A stretch of 15,275 nucleotides of DNA, from NCBI GenBank assembly GCA_963645165.1, contig CAVIQT010000085.1:1-15275 (forward strand), in the 5' to 3' direction. Below the pieces are notes generated by a model. That model saw only the letters and a program-made list of their open reading frames with translations, was not told the DNA's origin and searched no databases. Below are positions 6,355 through 13,628 of this stretch, one piece after another (the stretch's first letter is position 1; the number at the start of each line of letters is the position of its first letter). The DNA is from CAG-533 sp963645165 (lineage in GTDB: Bacteria > Bacillota_I > Bacilli_A > RF39 > UBA660). Made by a program: the position numbers and the translations under genes.

Positions 6355-7462
6355 CTATTTATAGACATATTTATCAAAAAAATTATTTTTAAAATTATTA
6401 AAAATTTTAGTTTCTTCATCATTCATATTATTTACATCAATTCGGTAATCATCAAGTACTCTATAATTTNNNNNNNNNNCTATAATTTTTCTTCTTTCTA
6501 TATTCAAGAATATTATCAAAATAATCATAATAATATCTAATTTCAACATTCTTACTTTCAGTTAAAAAGTCGCAGCCATTCAAATTAACATAACATTTTA
6601 TTTTTAAACTACCTTTGCTAAAAATATAAGTAAAGTTCTTTTCATCATATTCAAAATTTTTATTATTCTTAAGTTTACTAATAATTGTTTGTGGATAAGC
6701 AAGCTCATTTGTATTATCATCTATATTAAAAATTAAATCATCATTAGTAAAATCCTTATCAATTACTAAATTTATTATTTCTGTCGTTTCATCATCCAAA
6801 TACACTCTTAAATAATATGAATTTTTACTATACATTAACCTATTTAGATTTATATATTGCTTACCATCTTGAACATCTACAATTACCGTAGAAGGATCAC
6901 CACTATAAATAATTATTTCCTTTTCATGATTCATTACATAAAAATCTACTTTACGAATTTCTACCTTTTCATTTTTTACGTTATAAAAACTACCTATCTT
7001 AATATAAATATCATCTTTAGAAATTATTATCAGTCCATTTTTAGTATTTAAACATTCTTTACATTCTCCAATACCTCTAATAGAGTAAATATGAATTGAT
7101 TTATATGTTACTATAAAATAATAAGTAGAAAAAACAGTAAGTGTAATAATTAAAAGCACAATAGTAATAAATAATATCAATTTAAGTTTTTTCTTTTTAG
7201 CTAAAAGTGAAAGTGTAACTCTAGCGTTCTTAAAATTTAAATCCTCTTTAGCAAATCTTTCGCCAGCCAAAATTTCATTTACACTTACATCAAAAAACTC
7301 ACTTAATAAAGTTAAAGTATCATTAAGTGGAATAGATTTATTACGTTCCCATTTACTAATAGTAGTTCTATCAACTAATAAAATCTCTGATAATTGGTCT
7401 TGAGATAAATGTTTTTCTTCTCTTAAACTCTTTAAAAACGGTCCAATCTGTTTTTCATTCAT
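6355..7462 (-). CDS. XRE-family regulator with membrane-spanning, extracytoplasmic C-domain
   Basis: Residues 1-62 form a Cro/C1-type helix-turn-helix (LREEKHLSQDQLSEILLVDR, then TTISKWERNKSIP), followed by FDVSVNEILAGE, typical of this family. A basic stretch (KKKKLK, about 89-94) leads into one membrane helix (about 95-118). About 240 residues with alternating beta-like strands and three Cys follow, probably outside the cell. It may sense an envelope or extracellular signal and act on nearby genes. The coding sequence is cut by 10 Ns (6470-6479). CTATAATTT occurs on both sides of the gap (6461-6469 and 6480-6488), and merging these gives one continuous frame ...EYRKKKNYRVLDDYRID..., about 362 aa ending in TAG. 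Start: ATG with AGGGG ten bases upstream. Confidence 0.82.
6470..6479. other. Assembly gap of 10 Ns
   Basis: Ten consecutive Ns inside the XRE regulator gene. The two flanks end and begin with the same nine bases, suggesting two contigs that overlap rather than missing sequence. Confidence 0.95.
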
Positions 7463-7491
7463 AACTTTTTCGCCCCTAATTATTAAAATAA

Positions 7492-7508
7492 GTAAGTCTT
7501 TATCTTAC
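7492..7508. promoter_or_regulatory. Possible operator upstream of the XRE gene
   Basis: GTAAG (7492-7496) and CTTAC (7504-7508) form an interrupted palindrome with a 7-base centre, 30 bases before the regulator's ATG. It overlaps a candidate minus-strand -10 TAAGAT, which has TTGATG 18 bases upstream. The position suits autoregulation by the XRE protein, but this is inference. Confidence 0.4.
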
Positions 7509-7573
7509 CCACTAAATAATATTAACATCAAAGTATAGAGCAACCAATCAAATTCAGCCTAAAAAACTTCAGT

Positions 7574-7612
7574 AAATAAAAAGAAGTAGTCATTACCATA
7601 AAACAACTACTT
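7574..7612 (-). terminator. Terminator of the 40-aa gene
   Basis: On the minus strand AAGTAGT (7606-7612) pairs with ACTACTT (7584-7590) around a 15-base loop. It is followed by CTTTTTATTT. The stop codon TAG of the small gene lies in the first arm. Confidence 0.7.
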
Positions 7613-7729
7613 ATTAACTTTCTTTTTCTTATCATAGTATAAACTATTTAAAACTTTTACTTTTATACCTTTTTCTAGTTTAAACATTTTTTTAACATTT
7701 TTAGGTAATTCTTTTTTATAAACTTTCAT
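7607..7729 (-). CDS. Small basic protein, 40 aa
   Basis: An ATG frame preceded by an excellent AAGGAGG six bases upstream, and followed by a terminator that overlaps the stop. It begins MKVYKKELPKNVKKMFKLEK and continues GIKVKVLNSLYYDKKKKVNK. Sixteen of 40 residues are Lys and there is no membrane segment, so it may bind nucleic acid or a partner protein. The complete small transcription unit (ribosome binding site, frame, terminator) argues that it is real. It is upstream of the XRE gene on the same strand, but the terminator separates them. I do not recognise the family. Confidence 0.7.
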   Translation of the reverse strand: MKVYKKELPKNVKKMFKLEKGIKVKVLNSLYYDKKKKVNK

Positions 7730-7878
7730 GATATTCCTCCTTAATCGACTTAAGTGTACCAAATTTCTAATAAAAAGTCACTCAATAATATATAATTGCT
7801 AGTATATTTTATAATTTCATCATTATTTTTCGCCTTAGTAATACTAAAGTTTTTTATTTAATTTTAAGTTATAAAATA

Positions 7879-7907
7879 GTGACATTCCTTTAGAAAATTG
7901 GTACAAT
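7879..7907 (+). promoter_or_regulatory. Promoter of the YbaK-E2 operon
   Basis: -35 GTGACA (7879-7884) and -10 TACAAT (7902-7907) are spaced by 17 bases, and TTGG precedes the -10. It lies 27 bases before the ATG of the YbaK-family gene, which has AGAAGG as its ribosome binding site. Confidence 0.75.
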
Positions 7908-7933
7908 GTTAATGTTAAAAAAGAAGGTAAATT

Positions 7934-8401
7934 ATGGGATTAATAAAAGTAAAAGAATATTTAAAAAAATATAATAAAGATAAAGACATTATCTTAGTAG
8001 AAGAATCATCTGCTACTGTAGAAGAAGCAGCACATGCTCTTAATATTAAACCAGGTATGATTGCTAAATCACTAACATTTAAAGTTAATGAAGATATTAT
8101 TATGATTGTAACTAAAGGAACAGCTAAAATAGACAATAGTAAATATAAACATACATTTAATACTAAAGCTAAAATGCTTACAAGAGAAGAAGTAAATGAA
8201 TTTATTAATCAAGAAGTTGGTGGGGTTTGCCCCTTTGCTCTTAATTCAAACATTAAAGTATATTTAGACATTTCCTTAAAAGACTATGAATATGTATATC
8301 CTGCATGCGGTGAAAATCACAGTGCCATCAAACTATCTATTAAAGAATTAGAAGAATTATCTAACTATACTGCATGGATAGATGTATGTAAAAATATATA
8401 A
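7934..8401 (+). CDS. YbaK/EbsC-family aminoacyl-tRNA deacylase
   Basis: A 155-aa cytoplasmic protein of the YbaK/ProX superfamily, whose members hydrolyse mischarged tRNAs such as Cys-tRNA(Pro). The family signatures are visible: ATVEEAAHALNIKPGMIAKSL (27-47) with the conserved Lys at 45, the strand IIMIVTKGTAKIDNSK (55-70), TREEVNEFINQEVGGVCPFAL (83-103) with the GGVxPF core, and the C-terminal VYPACGENHSAIKLSIKEL (121-139). The length equals the usual 155-160 aa. It is the first gene of a plus-strand pair, 26 bases before the acyltransferase-like gene. The exact tRNA specificity cannot be read from sequence. Confidence 0.92.
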   Translation: MGLIKVKEYLKKYNKDKDIILVEESSATVEEAAHALNIKPGMIAKSLTFKVNEDIIMIVTKGTAKIDNSKYKHTFNTKAKMLTREEVNEFINQEVGGVCPFALNSNIKVYLDISLKDYEYVYPACGENHSAIKLSIKELEELSNYTAWIDVCKNI

Positions 8402-8433
8402 TACATAAAATAATAAGATTTAGGAGAATGAAA

Positions 8434-9285
8434 ATGAATAGAAAAGATGGAATAAAAGTTAAAAAAATAGATGGAATGCACTCACTTATACCATTTATTA
8501 TGCCTAAAAGAGCTGACTCTGATGTCTATATAAATGCTAAAATAGATGTTACAAACTTAGTAAATTACATAACTGAATTAAAAAAGAATGAAAAATATCA
8601 AAACCTAACCTACTTTCATGCCTTTGCTTGCGCGATTGGAAAAGTCATATATAATAAGCCACTATTAAACCGCTTTGTAATTAATAAAACATTCTATGAC
8701 CGTAAAAATATTACTTTATCATATGTAGCCAAAAAAGCATTTACTGAAGAATCAGAAGAAACCTTTAATGTCATTAAAGTAGAAAATAACGATAATATTT
8801 TTTCCTTAAGTGATAAAATATCTAATCAAGTTAAAGGCATTCGCAAAGAAAAGAAAACTAATTCTGCAGATGATTTTATTAATAATATAGGTAAACTTCC
8901 TAAATTAATTAGATGGTTTATGATTAAAATAGTAAAATTTGCTGATAACCATGATTTAATACCTACAAGCCTTACTAGTAACTCCATTTATCATTCCACT
9001 GTATTACTATCAAACTTAGGAAGTATTAAATGTGGCGCTATATATCATCACTTAACTGACTTAGGAACAAACTCTATATTAATGACTATTGGTGAAATTA
9101 AAGATGAACCAGTAGTTATTAATGGTAAAGTTGAAATAAGAAAAATGTGTGACTTTGGTGTTAACTTAGATGAAAGAATCGCCGATGGATTTTATTTTGC
9201 TAAGTCTTTAAAGCTATTTGAATATATACTAAATAATCCAAAAGAATTGGAGGAATTCGCTAGTGTTCGAATTGATACAAAATAA
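8434..9285 (+). CDS. Stand-alone E2-like (2-oxoacid dehydrogenase) acyltransferase, catalytic His absent
   Basis: A 283-aa protein with the chloramphenicol acetyltransferase/dihydrolipoamide acyltransferase fold and no lipoyl or peripheral-subunit-binding domain. It begins with the subfamily's MNRKDGIKVKKIDGMHSLIP, then FIMPKRADSDVYINAKIDVT, and carries a THFHAF-like TYFHAFACAIGK. The final motif is NLDERIADGFYFAKSL, where true E2 enzymes have DHRxxDG, so Glu replaces the catalytic His. It may therefore catalyse a different acyl transfer or be non-catalytic. The ATG at 8434 is chosen because AGGAG (8422-8426) lies seven bases before it; the ATG at 8428 would be only one base away. A fragment of an acyl-CoA ligase follows. 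Confidence 0.82.
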   Translation: MNRKDGIKVKKIDGMHSLIPFIMPKRADSDVYINAKIDVTNLVNYITELKKNEKYQNLTYFHAFACAIGKVIYNKPLLNRFVINKTFYDRKNITLSYVAKKAFTEESEETFNVIKVENNDNIFSLSDKISNQVKGIRKEKKTNSADDFINNIGKLPKLIRWFMIKIVKFADNHDLIPTSLTSNSIYHSTVLLSNLGSIKCGAIYHHLTDLGTNSILMTIGEIKDEPVVINGKVEIRKMCDFGVNLDERIADGFYFAKSLKLFEYILNNPKELEEFASVRIDTK

Positions 9286-9431
9286 AAATTAATAAAATAA
9301 AAAGACACTTTGGAATAAAACCTAAAAATAAATGGTTAAACTATTATACAAATATGCCTAAAGAAATAGAATATGTTGAAGGCCTTCCTATGACATTAGT
9401 AGGTAAAATATCATATAAAGATCTACATTAA
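9276..9431 (+). pseudogene. 3' remnant of an acyl-CoA ligase gene
   Basis: The frame is open from 9276 and contains ...KWLNYYTNMPKEIEYVEGLPMTLVGKISYKDLH before TAA. The part MPKEIEYVEGLPMTLVGKIS matches the very C-terminus of AMP-binding acyl-CoA synthetases, including the A10 motif with its Gly-Lys. No A3, A5, A7 or A8 motif is in the window before it, and the frame overlaps the end of the acyltransferase gene, so at most ~50 residues remain. It probably marks a deletion that removed most of a ligase co-transcribed with the acyltransferase. Low-complexity Lys/Ile codons (9276-9332) are not clearly homologous. Confidence 0.6.
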
Positions 9432-9458
9432 AAAAATCACCCAATCTGTGTGATTTTT
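9432..9458. terminator. Bidirectional terminator, 9-bp stem
   Basis: AAAAATCAC (9432-9440) pairs with GTGATTTTT (9450-9458) around a 9-base loop. The A-rich and T-rich arms give a U-tract in both directions. It separates the plus-strand YbaK-acyltransferase unit from the convergent 492-aa gene. Confidence 0.85.
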
Positions 9459-9468
9459 ATTTACTCAA

Positions 9469-10947
9469 TTAAAGACTTTTCTCTTGAATAGTAACATCTT
9501 GTTTTACTGTCCCTAAAGTATCACTTAAATAAGTATCAATATAACTTTGATATTCACCCTCTAAATCATTTAACTCTATTTTACCTAAAGAATTTAACAT
9601 ATCATCAGGACTAATTCCCCTAGCATCACTTAATACCTTTAAAACATAAGCACACACTATAGGCGTTCTATTATATCTAATATTTCTTTGATCTAAAAGA
9701 ACTATATTTTCTATACCTTTTTCATCCCTATTAAGAGCACCCTTTAATTCACTAGGCATATCACTCATTAAAGTATTAAATCTATCTTGTCTATTAGCAA
9801 GAACCTCTTCATTTTTTATAGTAACTTCATTTAATGAATTTTTGCGGTTATCTATTTCCTCTTTAGCTTTTTCTTCATCATCACTTAAAATAATATTTCT
9901 TAAATCCTCATAAAAATTCTTTTCCTCATTATCACCGCCATTAATTACTGGATTCATCGCAGACTTAATCATACTTTTTGTACTAATACTTAAATTAGCT
10001 GATAACATATCAAGTTCATCACTTAATGACTTTATATCTTCATTTAACGCACCTATCTCTAATGTAATATTCTTATACTCATCTACTCTTTTTATTTTAT
10101 CCTTATGAATAAATTTCCATAAAGCACTCTTAGAAGTATAATCCTCATTTTGAACATCAAAATATTTTTCATCAGCATCCATTTGTTTATCCTTAGCTTT
10201 ACTTTTTAAAGAATGATACTTTTCTAATATTTCTGAAATTCTTTTAACATTCACAAAATTATTTTTAATTTCATCATACGCTTCCATACGCATTTTATCA
10301 CGCTCAACAACTGATACTAGTTTGCCCGCATTTTTAAGTTTAAAATACTCCCTAAAACATTCCATCGCATCAGCATCTAAAAGTATTTCAAAAACACTAT
10401 CTAAATAACTAGCATTTATTTTAGCATCATTTGTTACCTCTGTAACACTTGGCATATAAGCACCATTCCCGCTTTGATTTACACCCTCTAAAATATACTC
10501 ACCATATAATGAATTAAAAGCATAATACCCAGAAGCAAGTGAACTTAAACAGTCCATCTTTAAAGCATTTTCACCCTTACTAGCATTACCAAAAAATGAA
10601 TAAGTTAACTCTTTCCAATCCTTATTAACATAAGCAGTTTTCATACTTTTAACATAATTAATTAACTCTTCATACTTTAAAATTTCTTTCCCTATTTCAT
10701 CAGTTTGCTCTTTTTCTTTAAGTCCAGTTAAAATATCTTGATACTTATAAATCATTTCATCTAAAAAATTAACAATCGCACTTTTATCTGTCGCACTAAC
10801 CAAAGTATTAAATATTTCTATTTTAGCTTTATTTTCTAATACCTCAAATAATTTCTTTAACGTACTAGCATCTCCCATAGTTAAATCAGGTTTACTTAAA
10901 AATAAACTATGTAAAACATTTACACTCTCTTCTAATGTTTTTGCCAT
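9469..10947 (-). CDS. Hypothetical coiled-coil protein, 492 aa
   Basis: I do not recognise this protein. It is acidic/Lys-rich, has no signal peptide or membrane helix, and is predominantly helical. Heptad-like stretches occur near residues 80-105, 240-330 (EKYHSLKSKAKDKQ... LNEDIKSLSDELDMLSANLS) and 360-395. Apart from these, the N-terminal ~200 residues look globular, and a C-terminal block contains RYNRTPIVCAYVLKVLSDARG (about 422-442). Size and composition are compatible with a cytoplasmic scaffold or structural protein. The ATG overlaps the stop of a 31-aa ORF by one base (TAATG), which implies coupled translation; an AAGGA lies eleven or more bases upstream. It ends at a bidirectional terminator. 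Confidence 0.8.
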   Translation of the reverse strand: MAKTLEESVNVLHSLFLSKPDLTMGDASTLKKLFEVLENKAKIEIFNTLVSATDKSAIVNFLDEMIYKYQDILTGLKEKEQTDEIGKEILKYEELINYVKSMKTAYVNKDWKELTYSFFGNASKGENALKMDCLSSLASGYYAFNSLYGEYILEGVNQSGNGAYMPSVTEVTNDAKINASYLDSVFEILLDADAMECFREYFKLKNAGKLVSVVERDKMRMEAYDEIKNNFVNVKRISEILEKYHSLKSKAKDKQMDADEKYFDVQNEDYTSKSALWKFIHKDKIKRVDEYKNITLEIGALNEDIKSLSDELDMLSANLSISTKSMIKSAMNPVINGGDNEEKNFYEDLRNIILSDDEEKAKEEIDNRKNSLNEVTIKNEEVLANRQDRFNTLMSDMPSELKGALNRDEKGIENIVLLDQRNIRYNRTPIVCAYVLKVLSDARGISPDDMLNSLGKIELNDLEGEYQSYIDTYLSDTLGTVKQDVTIQEKSL

Positions 10948-11042
10948 TATTTATCACTATCCTTTCTTTCTAATTTTTGCTTATCATTCATAATTTTCTC
11001 TAAAACTTCTAGTTTCTTTTTTAATTCATCAATAACATTCAT
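10947..11042 (-). CDS. Small helical ORF (31 aa) coupled to the 492-aa gene
   Basis: ATG at 11042 has GGAG seven bases upstream. The frame reads MNVIDELKKKLEVLEKIMND, then KQKLERKDSDK, and stops at TAA sharing its last base with the ATG of the next gene. Leu/Ile/Val recur at heptad positions (I4, L7, L11, L14, I17), making a short amphipathic helix or coiled coil likely. It could be a partner of the downstream coiled-coil protein or a leader peptide that drives its translation. A terminator about 60 bases upstream isolates the pair. Confidence 0.6.
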   Translation of the reverse strand: MNVIDELKKKLEVLEKIMNDKQKLERKDSDK

Positions 11043-11100
11043 AGATAGACTCCTTACTATATCTAGTATACTATAAACATTTTATTTTTATTACATTTAC

Positions 11101-11127
11101 AAAAAAATTGTCATAATCTTGACAATT
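11101..11127 (-). terminator. Terminator of the ATP-grasp operon
   Basis: On the minus strand AATTGTCA (11120-11127) pairs perfectly with TGACAATT (11106-11113) around six bases, followed by TTTTTG. It sits nine bases after the end of the DUF2207 remnant and closes the long leftward operon. Confidence 0.85.
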
Positions 11128-11135
11128 AATTTAAA

Positions 11136-11850
11136 CTAATAAAAATCAATATCATACAGATAATCAAGATGCATCTTTATAAACTGCTTTAAAACTTTAT
11201 CTGCTAGCCCTAGTAAATAAGCATACATTAAATACTCTTCCCAAAGATGTACATCTACCGCTTCTTTAGTCCCCATCAAAGAAAAATCATCTAAAAATAG
11301 TTTTAACCCATAAAGTTTTTTTACATCTTCATAAATTTTATCATCCAATACTATCATTCTTTTACATTCTTTACTCTTACGATTATATATATGTCCCTCA
11401 TTATTAATATATTTAATTAAATCTATACATCTATCATGATTTTTTATTGTCCATAATTTTAATTCTTTTGTTGATAACATACCATCTACAGATGCCTAAT
11501 AAAGTCTATTAAAAAGCCCATTTTCTAAATGATTATCAAACACCAGATTTTTTCTTAAATCAATCAAAGATTCCTTTGCATCATAGTAAATCTTTTCTTC
11601 TTTAATCCACTTTAATAACACTGCCTCAATTACATTAATTGGTTTATAGTTTATAATATCTTGATTTAAACTAATTAAAGCATTCGCATAAAATATATTA
11701 TCAAAAGGAATATCTCTATAAATTACCACATTACTTCTATCAATCTTTTTATTATTAATATAACCATACCTTTTAGGATAAGATCATTTTTTTAATAAAA
11801 ATATAAATAGCAAAAACTAATATATACATTCCATATTTTACTTCTTCCCT
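11136..11850 (-). pseudogene. Decayed DUF2207-family membrane protein (C-terminal part)
   Basis: Three pieces read as one protein. Directly after the capA-like stop, VKYGMYILVFAIYIFIKK gives a membrane helix. A +1 frame change near 11775-11790 leads to SYPKRYGYINNKK... and YRDIPFDNIFYANALISLN. A single in-frame TAG (11496-11498) interrupts the rest, which resumes ASVDGMLSTKELKLW and ends LFLDDFSLM...HLWEEYLMYAYLLGLADKVLKQF. The order helix, basic KRYG, YRDIP, and a final W/LWEEYL..A..LGLADKVLKQ motif matches the C-terminal half of DUF2207 (YciQ-like) membrane proteins. The N-terminal extracytoplasmic domain, a few hundred residues in intact members, is missing. Other genes here end in TAG, so readthrough by recoding is unlikely. 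Confidence 0.7.
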
Positions 11851-12918
11851 CTAACTTAATTTATAATCAAAACCACTTGAGTATTTCATTATCTTATTAA
11901 ATACTCTTTCTTTTTCTTCTCCCTCTAAAATAACTGGCTGATAATTATTAACATTCTTAACACCAGAAACTGATGCTGGTATTATATTTATATTATCATC
12001 AAGTATAAGCTCATCAGAATCAAAACTAAATGTCTGCTGAAATATAAAAGTATCCTTATCAGGAGGATTTTGATTACCACCAAAACTAAAATTACCAAGA
12101 GAATAAACAATATACTTACCCTTATATTTTTGAATACCTTGAATTTTATGAGGATGAGAACCAAGCACTAAATCTACTCCATTATCAATCATATATTTAC
12201 CCATATCTTCCTGAAAAGATGCTTGTTCATAATCTCCTTCAATTCCCCAGTGCATAGAAGCAATAATTAAATCACAATTATTTTCTTTTAAATAATCAAT
12301 CGCACTTTTAACTAAACTATACTTTTGCCCATAAATATCTAAAAAAGCAAAGAACCCTATTTTTATACCGTTAACTTCTTTAATTAAATAATTACTATCA
12401 CCATAATAAAGAATACCTGCATTTTTTAAAGTTTCAATAGTTTCATTATAACCTTTCACCCCATAATCTTTTGCATGATTATTAGCAAAACTAACAGCTT
12501 CAATGCTACCTTCCTTTAAAATATTTACATAACTTACTGGCCCTTTAAAATTATATTTCTTTTCCACTTTATCACTAGATGAAGTAAGTGCCCCTTCCAA
12601 ATTAACAATAGTTAAATCATCATTAGCAAAAACACTTTGTACCCTTTTAAAATAATAACTATAATCCCCATTATTATCATCTAAATACTTATCAAATCTA
12701 GTCGCATAACCATATCTAGGATCCCACCCTAGCGTGCAATCTCCAGCTGCACTAATTTTTATGCTTTTAATAACATTTTTTGTATCATTTTTATTATCAT
12801 CATTATTTTTTATTGACATATCTAAAAGTACTTTCGGATTCTCCTTATTTATTATCCTTACCCCAATAGCAAAAGCAAAAATAACCATTAAAATTACTAA
12901 CCAAATATACTTTTTCAT
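11851..12918 (-). CDS. CapA/PgsA-like metallophosphatase, membrane-anchored
   Basis: A 355-aa protein of the PGA_cap (CapA) family, calcineurin-like phosphoesterases often linked to poly-gamma-glutamate or envelope polymers. An N-terminal helix (4-20) anchors it with the enzyme outside the membrane. Visible metal-site motifs: GDCTLG (59-64), VNLEG (105-109), FANNHAKDYG (144-153), MHWG (222-225) and GSHPHKIQG (253-261), followed by YSLGNFSFGG (272-281). The length is typical. It starts 15 bases after the racemase stop, and its AAAGGG site overlaps the intergenic gap, so it is in the operon. Its physiological substrate is unclear; no capB or capC homologues are in the window. Confidence 0.9.
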   Translation of the reverse strand: MKKYIWLVILMVIFAFAIGVRIINKENPKVLLDMSIKNNDDNKNDTKNVIKSIKISAAGDCTLGWDPRYGYATRFDKYLDDNNGDYSYYFKRVQSVFANDDLTIVNLEGALTSSSDKVEKKYNFKGPVSYVNILKEGSIEAVSFANNHAKDYGVKGYNETIETLKNAGILYYGDSNYLIKEVNGIKIGFFAFLDIYGQKYSLVKSAIDYLKENNCDLIIASMHWGIEGDYEQASFQEDMGKYMIDNGVDLVLGSHPHKIQGIQKYKGKYIVYSLGNFSFGGNQNPPDKDTFIFQQTFSFDSDELILDDNINIIPASVSGVKNVNNYQPVILEGEEKERVFNKIMKYSSGFDYKLS

Positions 12919-12933
12919 AACAATTAATCCCTT

Positions 12934-13623
12934 TTATTTTATCTTTTTACCAGCAAGAAGTATTGTCTTTTTAGCAAGTACCAATAAACTATCAACAATA
13001 TTTTCTTTATCTAAATCAATCTTTAACTCATCAAGAGCCACAGATATTTCAGTGCATCCCCCAATTATACCATCACAATTATTTTCCTTAAAATAATTAA
13101 TAATAGATAAAAATTCTTCTTTATTAGGAATTTTATTTTGTTTTATATCATCATAAATAATACTCATTACCCTTTTTTGTATATCACCATCAGGAATAAA
13201 AAACTCAATATTATCCCCATACTCTTCATAAATTCCAGATTTTATAGTTCCATTAGTAGCCATTAACCCAATTTTTTTATACTTTTTCTCTTTACAAACA
13301 TTTATCGTTTCCTTAACAATATTTACCACTGGAACATTTACACTTTTTTGAATTTCATCATAAAAATAAGTCGCAGTATTGCAAGGAATAACAATATAAT
13401 CTACTTTTTCTCTTTCTAAAAGCTTAGCAGCCTCCACCATTTTAAATACTGGATCATCACTACTTTCCTTTAATATAAAAGCAGTTCTATCAGGAATACT
13501 ACCATACTGACACACTAACATATCAACATTATCTTGATCACACTTTGCATACGTATTATTTATAACCAGTTCCATAAACTTAGCAGTTGCCATTGGCCCT
13601 AGTCCACCTATTACACCTATCAT
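12934..13623 (-). CDS. Aspartate/glutamate racemase family, probable aspartate racemase
   Basis: A 229-aa PLP-independent racemase. It starts MIGVIGGLGPMATAKFM, the hallmark of the aspartate racemase branch, and has both catalytic cysteines: VIPCNTAT (Cys81) and GGCTEIS (Cys190). The ATG at 13623 is chosen because AGGTGA lies five bases upstream and the family begins here. A GTG at 13632 is also in frame, overlapping the upstream stop, and would add three residues. The gene starts five bases after the ATP-grasp ligase stop. Together they resemble the racemase/D-aspartate ligase pairs of Enterococcus faecium (Racfm/Aslfm) and Lactococcus, which make and attach D-Asp to peptidoglycan precursors. 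Confidence 0.9.
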   Translation of the reverse strand: MIGVIGGLGPMATAKFMELVINNTYAKCDQDNVDMLVCQYGSIPDRTAFILKESSDDPVFKMVEAAKLLEREKVDYIVIPCNTATYFYDEIQKSVNVPVVNIVKETINVCKEKKYKKIGLMATNGTIKSGIYEEYGDNIEFFIPDGDIQKRVMSIIYDDIKQNKIPNKEEFLSIINYFKENNCDGIIGGCTEISVALDELKIDLDKENIVDSLLVLAKKTILLAGKKIK

Positions 13624-13628
13624 ACCTA

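Noticed and set aside
6857..7051. Plus-strand frame inside the XRE regulator
   Set aside because: Antisense shadow, low-complexity Ile/Tyr/Asn, no ribosome binding site.
7915..8136. Minus-strand frame over the YbaK gene start
   Set aside because: Opposes a well-supported family member and its promoter.
11136..11729. UAG readthrough or a recoded genetic code
   Set aside because: TAG ends rpmI, the XRE regulator, the capA-like gene and small frames here, and an independent frame change exists upstream, so decay is simpler.
12734..13096. Plus-strand 120-aa frame over capA-like and racemase genes
   Set aside because: Antisense shadow crossing two real genes; hydrophobic content mirrors the anchor helix.
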